A stretch of DNA of 64,000 nucleotides, taken from assembly GCA_028281445.1 (NCBI GenBank), contig JANQJW010000049.1, positions 1-64,000 of the forward strand, given 5' to 3'. Under the pieces are notes generated by a model. That model made no database searches, had not been told where the DNA came from, and saw only the letters and a program-made list of their open reading frames with translations. The DNA is from Planctomycetota bacterium (GTDB lineage Bacteria > Planctomycetota > PLA2 > JAEUHO01). The translations under genes were made by a program, and so were the position numbers. Below are positions 1 to 8,435 of the stretch, one piece after another (positions within the stretch are counted from its first letter, which is position 1; the number at the start of each line of letters is the position of its first letter).

Positions 1-45
1 TTCTAGATCGCCGCCGGGCCAACGGCGATCGCTTGGAACCCAATC

Positions 46-441
46 ATGCAGAACAAGCGCTTCAACGTAGCCATCGCTTTTACTTTCGCTTTCACCGTCC
101 TGTTCATCCCGGTCGGTGACGCTTTCGCCCAGACGCAGATTCCGATCTTCGGTGACTACAACGTGGCCGTCATCGACGACGGGTCGGGCGAGTTGAAGGT
201 GGCGCCCGAGCAGCTCAAGCACGATCTCGAAGAGACCTACGGAGGCACGGCTTCGACCATGACCTTCTCTACGCTGGTTTGTTCCATGAACTCGGCCGGC
301 AGCGGCGACACCCTCGTGCTCGAGGGCGGATACGCGGTTGGCGACGCGGTCGACGTGCTCGAGAGCAAGGGCTACGTCGTGGAGACGAGCGTCACGCCCC
401 GGTGCACCGGCGCAGCGGTGGCGTACACGTACTCCGACTGA
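46..441 (+). CDS. small secreted protein of unknown function
   Basis: Unrecognised 131-residue protein. Residues 1-28 look like a signal peptide: basic N-terminus, hydrophobic core FTFAFTVLFIPV and an AFA-QT cleavage site, so about 103 residues should be exported. The mature part has two cysteines (C79, C120) that could pair. ATG at 46 is preceded by a weak GGAA. It faces the CHAT gene tail to tail across a strong hairpin. No family is recognised; export is the only functional statement I can support. Confidence 0.7.
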   Translation: MQNKRFNVAIAFTFAFTVLFIPVGDAFAQTQIPIFGDYNVAVIDDGSGELKVAPEQLKHDLEETYGGTASTMTFSTLVCSMNSAGSGDTLVLEGGYAVGDAVDVLESKGYVVETSVTPRCTGAAVAYTYSD

Positions 442-452
442 TCGCACTTCAG

Positions 453-481
453 GGCGTTCGGGGCCGACGGTCCCGAACGCC
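453..481. terminator. hairpin between convergent genes
   Basis: A perfect 10-bp stem, GGCGTTCGGG (453-462) pairing with CCCGAACGCC (472-481), has a 9-nt loop. It lies between two convergent stop codons and could end transcription from both sides. The following tract (GTCTTCCT) is only partly T-rich, so an intrinsic terminator is likely but not certain. Confidence 0.6.
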
Positions 482-487
482 GTCTTC

Positions 488-3088
488 CTAGCTGCCGCCT
501 CCCATGAGCACGAAGGGTGCCCAGTAGAAGGGGTGCGGCTGCTCATCGCGTATCGCCAGCGCGGCCTTGCGCATGGCGGCCGCTGAACCCTCGCCCAACT
601 CGCGGTAGAACGCGTCCATGAAGCGCGTGGTCTCAGTGTCTGCCACTGGCCAGAGCGACGTCATGAGACTCGCGACGCCCGCCTGCAGGAAACCGCGCAC
701 GAGGCCGAACACCTCGCCGCCTTCCGTGACGGAGACTCGGCCCGTTGCGCAGCCGGCGAGGACGAGCAGCTCCGGCTGGAGCTTGAGCTCCGCGATGCGC
801 GGAATCGTGAGCCAGCCGTCCGCCAGCTTGACGCCCGACTCCATCGGGTCGTCGTGGCGGAAGCGGGCGTGCGCGGCGATGTGGATCGCGCGCGCGCGGC
901 GCCCGTAGCGGCGCAGCGTCTCCTCGGTGGCCTTCGCGCCGATGAAGCGGCGACTGCGAGGCAGCAGTCGGGCGAGCTGCGTGACTTCGCGCCGTATGTG
1001 GGGGGCGGTCTCGTCCGGGATGCCGAGCAACAGCGAGGTCTTCGTACGGCGCACCTGCCCCGTGCGGCAGTGGAGGAAGACGGCCGCGCTAGGCGATTGA
1101 ACGACCTCGTGGTCGAGAATGAGCGGGCGGCCTTTCGACTCCAGCGCGTGGAAGGGCACACCGTTCAGGTCGCCGTGCGGCACGATCACGATCCGCTTCG
1201 TGTTGATGTGCCGCCTGATGGGTCCGATGAGCAGGTCGTGGAGCTCCTCCAGAACGACACCCGCTGACTCGACGAGCTGCGCGGCGATACGGTCGTCGAA
1301 GCGATCGAAGAGATTCGGACGGTCGAGCTGGAAGCTCGTGCGCTCCAGGAGGTGGCGCAGCTCCTCCGCGTCGATCCTGCGCGTGTCGACGTGAAGGCGC
1401 CCGCCGCCGATGACGAACGTGATGAGCTCGTTGCCCGCCAGCAGGTACTCGACGAGCGTCTCGTCGTCGCCAAGGACGTCGACGAAGTCGCGGAATTTCG
1501 GCACCTGGCCACGGCGCAGGCGTGCCCCACGGGGGTCTTTCGCGGCGAGCCGGTCGAGGCATGCGAGCAAGCGCTGCTCGCGGCGGGCCGCCTCGCGCGC
1601 GCGGCGGTCGGCGTCGTCCGCGCTCGTGCCGCGTTCGATCGACGGCATACGGGATCCGAGTCCCTCGATTTCTCGCTCGAGGCGGTACGCCTCGCGCTGG
1701 AGCGCGCCGCCCTCGCCTGCGGCGGCGCGAGGCCGCTCGAAGCGCAGGAGGTCGAGCAGCGCACGTCCTCGCCCCTGCTCCGCGAGGACGAAGGCGCGCA
1801 CGTTCGCTGCGGGGCCTCCCAGGGTGAGCACCATGCGCGCCGCATCCTGGAAGAGGGCGGCCTTGCCGGTGAGGAAGGCCGCCATGTACTCGTCCGGCGG
1901 CACCGCGACGCGGTGACGCTCCAGAAGTCGTGTCGCCCGCAGTATGTGCTTCACGGCCCTCTGGATGTCGTCACGCGACTCGTAGACGCGCGCGAGCGTG
2001 TGGTGGACCTCGCAGCGCAGCCACGGACAGGAGAGGTCCTCGATCTCTGCAAGCAGCGCGTGCATGCGGCGCTCGGCCGCCTCGTCCTCGCCCGCGCGGA
2101 GCTCGATCGCTGCCACCAGGACTTCGGCATAGCCGGCACGCTCGCGTAGTCCTGCCTCGCGAAGCAACTCGGCTCCCTCGGATGCGCGCGAGGCGGCACG
2201 TCCCGTTGCGCCCAGCTCGAGATCGATCTCGGCCAGGCGATGAAGCGAAACCCCCCACCACATCGGGTCTCTCAGCTCGCGGAACGTCCGCTCTGCGTCC
2301 TCCAGGCGATGAAGCGCCTCGCGCGTGTGACCCAATCGCCGTTCGGCCACGGCCTGGAAGAACTCGGCGCGGGCTACCTCGCTGCTGATGCCAAGCTCCT
2401 TGAGAACCTGCGCTGCGCGGCCCGCCAGCTCGGCCGCGTGGCTGGGCAGGTTCATCTGCAGGCTGATTTCGGCCTCGTCGAGGTCGCACATGGCGACGTG
2501 GCGCTTGTCGTTGGCGTCCTCGAACTGCGGCCGGAGATCGCGGAAGCGATCGAGGGCGTCGTGGAAGTACCCACGGACGAAGCGCAGGTAGGCGTGGTTG
2601 TAGGCGATCTGCAGCGCGTAGACGTGCGCACCACTCTTCGCCATCGTGCGCGCACCGCGCGCATAGAGCCGCTCCGCCTTGTCGTACTCCTCGAGGTTGG
2701 TTAGCGCTGTTGCCCGGTTAACGTCGATCATCCCCACGACGGCGCCGCGGTTCCCAAGGCGGGTCAAGGCTTTGCGTCCGCGCTCGAACCACTTCAGCGC
2801 CTCGGCGGAGTCCCCGCGTTGGGAATAGACCGAGCCGAGCACGGCCTCGATCGTGCCGCGCAGTTGCGCCTGGCCCCGGCGCGGTAGCGTCTCGAGGGTG
2901 TCCTTGAGGACACGGATGGCCTCATCGAAGCGACCCAGCATGAGCAGGGTCTGGCCGAGCGTCGTGGCCATCTGCGCGTTCTCGGTGGCCGACCCGATTC
3001 CGCGCACGGCCGTGAGACGCTGCGCGGCCCGCAGAGGTTCGCCCGTGACCACATAGGTCTGCGCCAGGATGCGCGTCGCGCGGAGCAT
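488..3088 (-). CDS. TPR-repeat protein with C-terminal CHAT protease domain
   Basis: 866 residues from the first ATG. About residues 20-400 are helical TPR-like repeats (for example MLGRFDEAIRVLKDTLE), a scaffold for protein binding. The last ~300 residues are a CHAT domain, a caspase-fold peptidase family: candidate catalytic His740 lies in HIAAHARF and Cys780 in LAGCATG, followed by the usual GGEVFGL and SLWPVAD segments. No signal peptide or membrane segment, so cytoplasmic. CHAT proteases are known to cleave partner proteins in signalling or defence; no substrate is identified here. The reading frame stays open with strong coding bias for ~80 codons upstream of this ATG but has no ATG/GTG/TTG there; a CTG at 3329-3331 would give about 947 residues. 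Confidence 0.88.
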   Translation of the reverse strand: MLRATRILAQTYVVTGEPLRAAQRLTAVRGIGSATENAQMATTLGQTLLMLGRFDEAIRVLKDTLETLPRRGQAQLRGTIEAVLGSVYSQRGDSAEALKWFERGRKALTRLGNRGAVVGMIDVNRATALTNLEEYDKAERLYARGARTMAKSGAHVYALQIAYNHAYLRFVRGYFHDALDRFRDLRPQFEDANDKRHVAMCDLDEAEISLQMNLPSHAAELAGRAAQVLKELGISSEVARAEFFQAVAERRLGHTREALHRLEDAERTFRELRDPMWWGVSLHRLAEIDLELGATGRAASRASEGAELLREAGLRERAGYAEVLVAAIELRAGEDEAAERRMHALLAEIEDLSCPWLRCEVHHTLARVYESRDDIQRAVKHILRATRLLERHRVAVPPDEYMAAFLTGKAALFQDAARMVLTLGGPAANVRAFVLAEQGRGRALLDLLRFERPRAAAGEGGALQREAYRLEREIEGLGSRMPSIERGTSADDADRRAREAARREQRLLACLDRLAAKDPRGARLRRGQVPKFRDFVDVLGDDETLVEYLLAGNELITFVIGGGRLHVDTRRIDAEELRHLLERTSFQLDRPNLFDRFDDRIAAQLVESAGVVLEELHDLLIGPIRRHINTKRIVIVPHGDLNGVPFHALESKGRPLILDHEVVQSPSAAVFLHCRTGQVRRTKTSLLLGIPDETAPHIRREVTQLARLLPRSRRFIGAKATEETLRRYGRRARAIHIAAHARFRHDDPMESGVKLADGWLTIPRIAELKLQPELLVLAGCATGRVSVTEGGEVFGLVRGFLQAGVASLMTSLWPVADTETTRFMDAFYRELGEGSAAAMRKAALAIRDEQPHPFYWAPFVLMGGGS

Positions 3089-3342
3089 CGCGTCTGCCTC
3101 GTTCGCGAGCTTGGCTGCAATGAACGCGCTCAGCGCAATGCGCCGTCCGATCTCCGGATCCGTGTCGCGCTTCTCCGTGGCCTTGCCTGCGAGCTTGTAG
3201 ATGTCCGCGACGGCGAGGTCGGCGCTGCGCAGGAGCGCTCTGCGCTTCCACGGTTCTTCGATCGCGCCCAGCCGATCAGCCAGCTGGTCCAGCGTTCCCG
3301 TCCACTGGTCCGTTGCTACTCGTATGTGCAGCTCTTGCCGGG

Positions 3343-3729
3343 CTACTGGCTGAATCGTGCGCGCACCACCGGTCCCTTGGCCGGCTCGATGTTGAGCACG
3401 AAATCGCCGTTGCCGCTGAACGGCACGGCAAAGTCGCCCATGTCAGTCGTGCGTACGGCGCCGGTCACGCCCTTGGATCCCTGGAGCACGGCGTAGATCG
3501 GACGCTCGAACTCCTCGGTACTGCCGTCGGGAAGTATGAACTGGCCGTAGAGCCAGCCGCCGGACTCGGGCGCCCCGGCCGCGGGCGGGACCCGTAGCTC
3601 GATATAGGCGTCTCCCGTCCGGAAGAGAAGTCGTCGCTCTGCGGAGGCGACGTTACGGAAACCGAGTCGCTCTTCGCTGTCGCGCGTGTCGGCGACGAGT
3701 TCGGCTTCGATAGAGTCCTTCTGCGTCAT
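3343..3729 (-). CDS. hypothetical protein upstream of the CHAT gene
   Basis: 128 residues from ATG 3729, chosen because GGGGAA lies 8 nt upstream (a TTG two codons earlier is possible). The protein is acidic and beta-rich with no signal peptide, membrane segment or recognised motif. It lies between the histidine kinase and the CHAT gene on the same strand, so the three may be co-transcribed and this could be a CHAT partner or substrate. That role is inferred from position only. Confidence 0.7.
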   Translation of the reverse strand: MTQKDSIEAELVADTRDSEERLGFRNVASAERRLLFRTGDAYIELRVPPAAGAPESGGWLYGQFILPDGSTEEFERPIYAVLQGSKGVTGAVRTTDMGDFAVPFSGNGDFVLNIEPAKGPVVRARFSQ

Positions 3730-3750
3730 TGCCAACGTTCCCCTTTTCCC

Positions 3751-4629
3751 TCAATCGGACCCCGGCGGCGACCGTTTCTCCCGCGGCGCCGGCTCCACCA
3801 TAAGGCGGAAAGTGGTTCCACTGCCACGTTCCGTCTCGAACTCGATGCGCCCGCCCTGATCCTCGATCAGGCGCTTCGTAATATACAGGCCCAGTCCCGT
3901 CCCCGTCGCCCCCGCGCCGGACCCCTGTTTATACGTCTCTTCACGTCTCGCGGCCCCGTGGACGAACGGCTGGAAGATCCGCTCCTGGATCTCCTCCGGC
4001 ACGCCCGGACCGTTGTCCTCGACCTCGACGAGTACCCAGCCGCGCCAGCCGCGCACCGTGACCTCGACCTCGCCGCCGCCCTCCTTGGCCGCACGGACGG
4101 CGTTGGTGACGAGGTTGACCACTGCCTGCATCAGGCGCGTCCGGTCCACGAGTGCCTCGTGGAAGTTGTCCAGGTTGCGCTTGACGCTCACACCGGCGAG
4201 CCGCTGCGCCGACTCCAGTAAGACAAGCGTGTCCTCGACGATCTTCTCGACCGGAACGGAGGTGCGGTGCGACTCGTCGCGCTTGACGAGGTCGATTAGC
4301 GCCTTGATGTACTCCTCCGCGCGTCGCGTCCACTCGCGCACCTTGACGAGGGCGGCGCGGTACTCGGACGGGTCGTCCTTCATCAGGACGCGCTCGCACT
4401 CACCGAGCATGGGCTGCACGAGGCCCGCCATGTCGTGTGCCATGCCGCCGGCGAGGAGTCCCGTCGAGGCCAGGCGCTGCAGATGCCCGAGCCACTGCAA
4501 CGTCTGTCGCTCGTCCAGGAAGGTCACACCACCGAACAGTGCTTCCGGATCGAGACCCTGGAGCGCGTCCTCTCCCGCGTCGGTGCCGGAATTCTCGGAA
4601 CGCCTATCGTCAGCCGACATGTGCGTCAT
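3751..4629 (-). CDS. soluble sensor histidine kinase
   Basis: 292 residues from ATG 4629, preceded by AAAGGGGAAC. No membrane segment. The dimerisation/phosphoacceptor region contains GGMAHDMAGLVQP with a candidate phosphorylated His. The GHKL ATPase part has an N box (VVNLVTNAVRAA), G1 (DNGPGVP) and G2 (GTGLGLYITKRLIED). The N-terminus is short and disordered with no PAS or GAF domain, so its input is unknown. No response regulator is adjacent. It is 21 nt upstream of the small gene before the CHAT protein and divergent from dapF. The frame is open further upstream, but that part overlaps dapF and looks non-coding. Confidence 0.85.
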   Translation of the reverse strand: MTHMSADDRRSENSGTDAGEDALQGLDPEALFGGVTFLDERQTLQWLGHLQRLASTGLLAGGMAHDMAGLVQPMLGECERVLMKDDPSEYRAALVKVREWTRRAEEYIKALIDLVKRDESHRTSVPVEKIVEDTLVLLESAQRLAGVSVKRNLDNFHEALVDRTRLMQAVVNLVTNAVRAAKEGGGEVEVTVRGWRGWVLVEVEDNGPGVPEEIQERIFQPFVHGAARREETYKQGSGAGATGTGLGLYITKRLIEDQGGRIEFETERGSGTTFRLMVEPAPREKRSPPGSD

Positions 4630-4862
4630 GGGCGCAATAGTTCCCCTTTGCCCGGTCGCGCCGCAAACGTCCGGAGCACCTTGATTACAGCCGGAACGGT
4701 AGACGCGCCAGTCGAATTCCCCCTCGGCGCGGTCGTTCTGGGACGTTGCTCGATGCGCCGGACCCGGGAATCCCTCATCCTCTGGGGTCTGGCGGGTTTG
4801 CATGACGTAGACGGCCGATCTCAATTCGAGACGTGAGGCCCGGTTCGGCTGGAGTGTCACAG

Positions 4863-5696
4863 GTGGCGCGGTTGCTTCCCTTCACGAAGATGCACGGTTG
4901 TGGCAACGACTACGTGGTCGTCGATGCCACCGCGCACACCGTGGATGATCCGGCCGCGCTCGCCGCAACCGTGAACGACCGCCGTCTCGGGATCGGCGGC
5001 GACGGTCTTCTGCTTGCCACGGCCAGCGACGGCGCGGACGTGCGCATGCGCATGTTCAATCCCGACGGGAGCGAGGCGGAGATGTGCGGCAACGGCCTGC
5101 GGTGCCTTGCCCAGTTCGCGGCGGCACGCGGCCTCGTACCCGACCCCGGCCGCATGACGGTGGAGACCGGTGCCGGTCCGCTGGAGGTCGTCGTCGCCGG
5201 CGCGCACTGGACCGTGGACATGGGGGCGCCGCGCCTGGATCGCGCGGAGATTCCCATGGACGGTCCCTCGGGCCATGTCGTTGACGAGGCCATCGACGTG
5301 GCGGGCGAGACGTACCGCATTACCGCGGTCTCGATGGGCAACCCGCATGCCGTGCTCTTCGTCGACGACGTCGATGCGATTGATCTTGCCGCCCTCGGCC
5401 CGGCCCTCGAGACGCATCCGGCATTTCCCAATCGGACGAACGTCGAGATCGTGCAGGTCGAAGCGCGGGACCGCGTGCAACAGCGGACATGGGAACGCGG
5501 CGCCGGTGAGACGCTGGCCTGCGGTACCGGCGCGTGTGCAGTCGCGGTCGCGGGCGTGCTCGGGGAGCGCACGGATCGTGACGTCACCGTCGCCCTGCGC
5601 GGCGGCGAGCTGGGGATCCGCTGGGACGCAAACAGCGATCGCGTCTTCATGACGGGGCCTGCCGTGCAGGTCTTCGAGGGGGAGTGGCCGCTCTGA
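4863..5696 (+). CDS. dapF: diaminopimelate epimerase
   Basis: 277 residues, full length for the family. Interconverts LL- and meso-2,6-diaminopimelate in the lysine and peptidoglycan pathway in the cytoplasm. The N-terminus FTKMHGCGND is diagnostic. The two catalytic cysteines lie in MCGNGLRC (C75) and ACGTGACA (C220), with the GNPHAV and ERGAGET segments between. GTG 4863 is chosen because GGAG lies 8 nt upstream and it places the family's N-terminal motif correctly; GTG 4833 is an alternative. Its stop overlaps the next gene's ATG. Confidence 0.96.
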   Translation: MARLLPFTKMHGCGNDYVVVDATAHTVDDPAALAATVNDRRLGIGGDGLLLATASDGADVRMRMFNPDGSEAEMCGNGLRCLAQFAAARGLVPDPGRMTVETGAGPLEVVVAGAHWTVDMGAPRLDRAEIPMDGPSGHVVDEAIDVAGETYRITAVSMGNPHAVLFVDDVDAIDLAALGPALETHPAFPNRTNVEIVQVEARDRVQQRTWERGAGETLACGTGACAVAVAGVLGERTDRDVTVALRGGELGIRWDANSDRVFMTGPAVQVFEGEWPL

Positions 5697-6214
5697 TGGC
5701 GGTGTGCGAGGAGTGCGGCAGTCGCCAGCTGGGCCCGGCCCGTGTGGAAGGCGTCGATGTGGAGCAGTGCGGGCTTTGCGACCACATCCAGGGCGATGCC
5801 GCGTCCGTCTCGCTCGTCGAGGAGCGTCGTGAGGCGTCGGACAGCGGGTACAGCCCGATCGTCTACCCGCTCGTCAAGGCAATGAACACGGTGCCCACCT
5901 TCCGCGTGAGCGACGCATCGGCCGGGCGACCGGAGACGTCGGAGTATCCGTTCGTCTTCTTCCGGCTCGCGAACGAGGGCGTGCGCGACCTGGAGCGCCT
6001 CCTGACAAGCCTGGAGATGGCCAATCAGAGCACACAGCGTCGCTGGGTCGTGGAGTGCACGCTGCAGCGCGGTCTGCTCTTCATCCTGCGACCGCGCTTC
6101 TGGAAGCCCATCCTCGAGATCAACGAGACCGACATCCGCGAGGCGCGCGGCGATCTCAAGCTGCTCGCCGAGATCCTGGCGCGCGACATCCAGCTGAGTT
6201 GGTGGAAGGACTGA
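5696..6214 (+). CDS. zinc-ribbon protein of unknown function, coupled to dapF
   Basis: 172 residues; ATG 5696 overlaps the dapF stop (TGATG), so translation is probably coupled. The N-terminus has CEEC and CGLC pairs 24 residues apart, a zinc ribbon. The remaining ~120 residues are a mixed alpha/beta region (EYPFVFFRLANEGVRDLERL) with no recognised catalytic motif. The role is unknown; the coupling suggests dosage with DapF rather than shared biochemistry. An inverted-repeat element follows the stop. Confidence 0.8.
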   Translation: MAVCEECGSRQLGPARVEGVDVEQCGLCDHIQGDAASVSLVEERREASDSGYSPIVYPLVKAMNTVPTFRVSDASAGRPETSEYPFVFFRLANEGVRDLERLLTSLEMANQSTQRRWVVECTLQRGLLFILRPRFWKPILEINETDIREARGDLKLLAEILARDIQLSWWKD

Positions 6215-6218
6215 GGGC

Positions 6219-6302
6219 GCGGACGGGCACAAGGCCCGTCCCTACATGTCCTTGCATGGGCACACGGAGAGTCATGTAGGGGAGGGCCTTGTGCCCTCCC
6301 TC
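6219..6302. repeat. BIME/REP-like double-hairpin repeat, copy 1
   Basis: 84-bp inverted-repeat unit at the 3' ends of convergent genes. The left arm holds hairpin GACGGGC-ACAAG-GCCCGTC, the right arm GGAGGGC-CTTGT-GCCCTCC; the arms are also inverted copies of each other and their loops are complementary. A near-identical copy lies at 13645-13728 and a half copy at 28628-28655. It may act as a bidirectional terminator or mRNA 3' end. Confidence 0.85.
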
Positions 6303-7203
6303 ACGAGCGCCGGATCTTCAATGACATGTCCAACGCCACGGCGCTGTGCGTCAACGACCCCGTCGACAAACGCCGTACGCCGGTCGCCGCCAGCGATCCC
6401 ACCCGTTCCAGCGTGACGCCGCCGGTGATCTCGAGCTGTGGGCGCGGCGGCGGCACATCGCGAAGAAAGGCGACCGCCTTGCGAATGCCGGCCAAGTCGA
6501 AGTCGTCCAGCATGATGACGAGATCGGTGTGTCCGCCCGCACCGGCGGCGACGGCTGCCTCGAGCTCTTCGTGGTTCTCGACCTCGACGTAGAGCTCCTT
6601 TCCTTCCGGCAACCGCTCGCGACACGCGCGGATCGCGCGCTTGATCGCGTCGGGCCCCGTGTCGCCGTAGCGCGCGACAAGGTGGTTCTCCTTGATCATC
6701 GCGGCGTCGGCCAGATCCAGGCGATGGTTGGCACCGCCACCGCACGCGACCGCGTACTTCTCCAGCGCTCTCCAGCCCGGCGTCGTCTTGCGCGTGTCGT
6801 AGATCCGCGCGCCGGAGCCCATCGCGCGCTCGGCGAACGCCGCCGTGAGCGTCGCCACGCCGCTCAAGCGTTGCAGGATGTTCAGTGCGGTGCGTTCCCC
6901 GCGCAGGATCACACCGGCCGTCGCGCTCACGGTCAGTACCTTCGTGCCTGCGCCGATCGTGTCGCCGTCCTCCGCCAGGAGCTCGATCTGCGCCTCGTCG
7001 TCGAGCAGCTGGAAGAGCGGTGCGACGAGCGGCAGTCCGCAGACGACCCCCGGCGCTTTGACGACGAGATCGGCCACCGCAGGCCGGTCCTCGTCGAGCA
7101 GCGCCTTCGTCGTGACGTCGTCCTGCGCACGATCCTCGTCCAGCGCGCGGCGGAGCAGCGGCATCCAGGCGGCTTCGTCAGGGGGCGTGGGGCTCTCGCT
7201 CAT
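6301..7203 (-). CDS. nadC: nicotinate-nucleotide pyrophosphorylase (carboxylating)
   Basis: 300 residues, usual length. Converts quinolinate and PRPP to nicotinate mononucleotide, CO2 and PPi in de novo NAD synthesis; cytoplasmic. Family landmarks: ERTALNILQRLSGVAT, the DTRKTTPGWR substrate-binding motif, GGGANHRLDL, IKENH and the C-terminal barrel segment EITGGVTLERV. ATG 7203 lies inside the 3' end of the upstream HhH gene (26-bp overlap), so both are probably one transcript. The frame is open beyond the ATG, but that stretch is the shadow of the HhH gene. Confidence 0.96.
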   Translation of the reverse strand: MSESPTPPDEAAWMPLLRRALDEDRAQDDVTTKALLDEDRPAVADLVVKAPGVVCGLPLVAPLFQLLDDEAQIELLAEDGDTIGAGTKVLTVSATAGVILRGERTALNILQRLSGVATLTAAFAERAMGSGARIYDTRKTTPGWRALEKYAVACGGGANHRLDLADAAMIKENHLVARYGDTGPDAIKRAIRACRERLPEGKELYVEVENHEELEAAVAAGAGGHTDLVIMLDDFDLAGIRKAVAFLRDVPPPRPQLEITGGVTLERVGSLAATGVRRLSTGSLTHSAVALDMSLKIRRS

Positions 7204-7609
7204 GCGGGCATGGTAGTGCCGGTTTCCCGTCGAGGAGGACGCACAGCCCCGGAGTGTTTGCCAACCCTCGCACGATGCCCGGTCCGATGCCGGGGACGCG
7301 CCCGAGGTCCTCGAGCCGCTGCGGCGGCCCCAGGCGCGCCCGATCCGCGAGGATCGCCTCGGCCCGCAGGCGCCCGACGCCGGGCAGCAGGCGGAGACGC
7401 CAAGCCGGATCGCGCGCGATGTCGACCGCGACGAGGCCCGGTCTGACGAAGCCCTCTCCTCCGTGGTCGGCGGGGGCGCGCGGCAGTCGCGTCCAGCCCA
7501 GCCACAGCGGCCGGACGGCTCCAAGCAGGAGCAGCGCAACGAGCGCGATGCGCGCGTCCCGCTGCCTGCGCGCCGCGACAGGGTCCTCGGGTGTATGCGC
7601 GGTTTCCAC
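7178..7609 (-). CDS. membrane-anchored ComEA-like helix-hairpin-helix protein
   Basis: 143 residues from GTG 7609. One N-terminal membrane segment (ALVALLLLGAV) is followed by a periplasmic tail holding two helix-hairpin-helix turns, LLPGVGRLRAEAIL and VPGIGPGIVRGL, as in ComEA-type DNA receptors. The residues VDIARDP correspond to the VDLNTA start of typical ComEA domains. It could bind incoming DNA in competence; no other competence gene is nearby. The 3' end overlaps nadC by 26 bp. Divergent from the ABC ATPase at 7671. Confidence 0.75.
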   Translation of the reverse strand: METAHTPEDPVAARRQRDARIALVALLLLGAVRPLWLGWTRLPRAPADHGGEGFVRPGLVAVDIARDPAWRLRLLPGVGRLRAEAILADRARLGPPQRLEDLGRVPGIGPGIVRGLANTPGLCVLLDGKPALPCPHEREPHAP

Positions 7610-7670
7610 ATGGTGCTCTTCGCCTCGACCGGTGCGCCGGTCACCCACGTCTCCGCTAGAATTGCGAACC

Positions 7671-8435
7671 GTGCCGTCCGCCCCTTCCCCCTCGAGACCC
7701 GTGGTCGTGCAGGCCGACGGCATCGCGAAGGTGTTCGGGCACGGAGCCACCCAGGTCGAGGCGCTGCGCGGCATCGACTTCGAGCTGTTCGCAGGCGAGT
7801 GCCTGGGCCTGCTCGGGCCCAACGGCAGCGGCAAGAGCACGACGATCAAGCTCGTGCTGGGCGCCCTGCGGCCGTCCAAGGGCAGTGTCGTCGTATTCGG
7901 CGGCCCGGCCGGTCGCCGGCAGGCGCGCGCGTGGACCGGCTACGTGCCGGAGGAGGCGCGTCGCTTCGGTGCCTTGAGCGGTCGCGAGACGGTGCACCTC
8001 TTTGCGCGCCTGCAAGGCGTATCGGGACGCGCGAATCGCAAGCACCGCGTCGAGGAGGCGCTCGAGCTCGTCGAGCTCACGCCCAAGGCACGCGCGCAGC
8101 GGGTGGTGACGTACTCGCGCGGCATGGCGCGCCGTCTTGCGATGGCGGCGGCGTGGGTACACGAGCCCCGCCTGCTCGTGCTGGACGAGCCGACGTCCGG
8201 GCTGGATCCGCTCGGCACGGAGTCGCTGCTGCGACTGCTCGAACGGCACAAGCGCCGAGACGGCGCCGTCTTGCTCTCGACGCACGATCGCGTCACCGCG
8301 ACCGTCGCATGCGACCGCGCGCTGGTGCTTGCCGCCGGCAAGATCGTCATGCAGGGCGACATGAAACAACTCCTGAGCGGTGACGACTCGCCATCACTCA
8401 TCTCCCTGATGCGGAAGACCGGTGGCGATGAGTGA
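7671..8435 (+). CDS. ABC transporter ATP-binding protein
   Basis: 254 residues from GTG 7671. Walker A GPNGSGKST, Q-loop region GYVPEE, signature-like YSRGMARRL, Walker B LLVLDEPTSGLD and H-loop STHDR identify an ABC-2-type exporter ATPase. The 3' end overlaps the permease gene by 8 bp. The likely role is energising the membrane protein encoded next; the substrate is unknown. The signature motif is degenerate (SRGMA rather than LSGGQ), which is usual for this subfamily. Confidence 0.9.
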   Translation: MPSAPSPSRPVVVQADGIAKVFGHGATQVEALRGIDFELFAGECLGLLGPNGSGKSTTIKLVLGALRPSKGSVVVFGGPAGRRQARAWTGYVPEEARRFGALSGRETVHLFARLQGVSGRANRKHRVEEALELVELTPKARAQRVVTYSRGMARRLAMAAAWVHEPRLLVLDEPTSGLDPLGTESLLRLLERHKRRDGAVLLSTHDRVTATVACDRALVLAAGKIVMQGDMKQLLSGDDSPSLISLMRKTGGDE

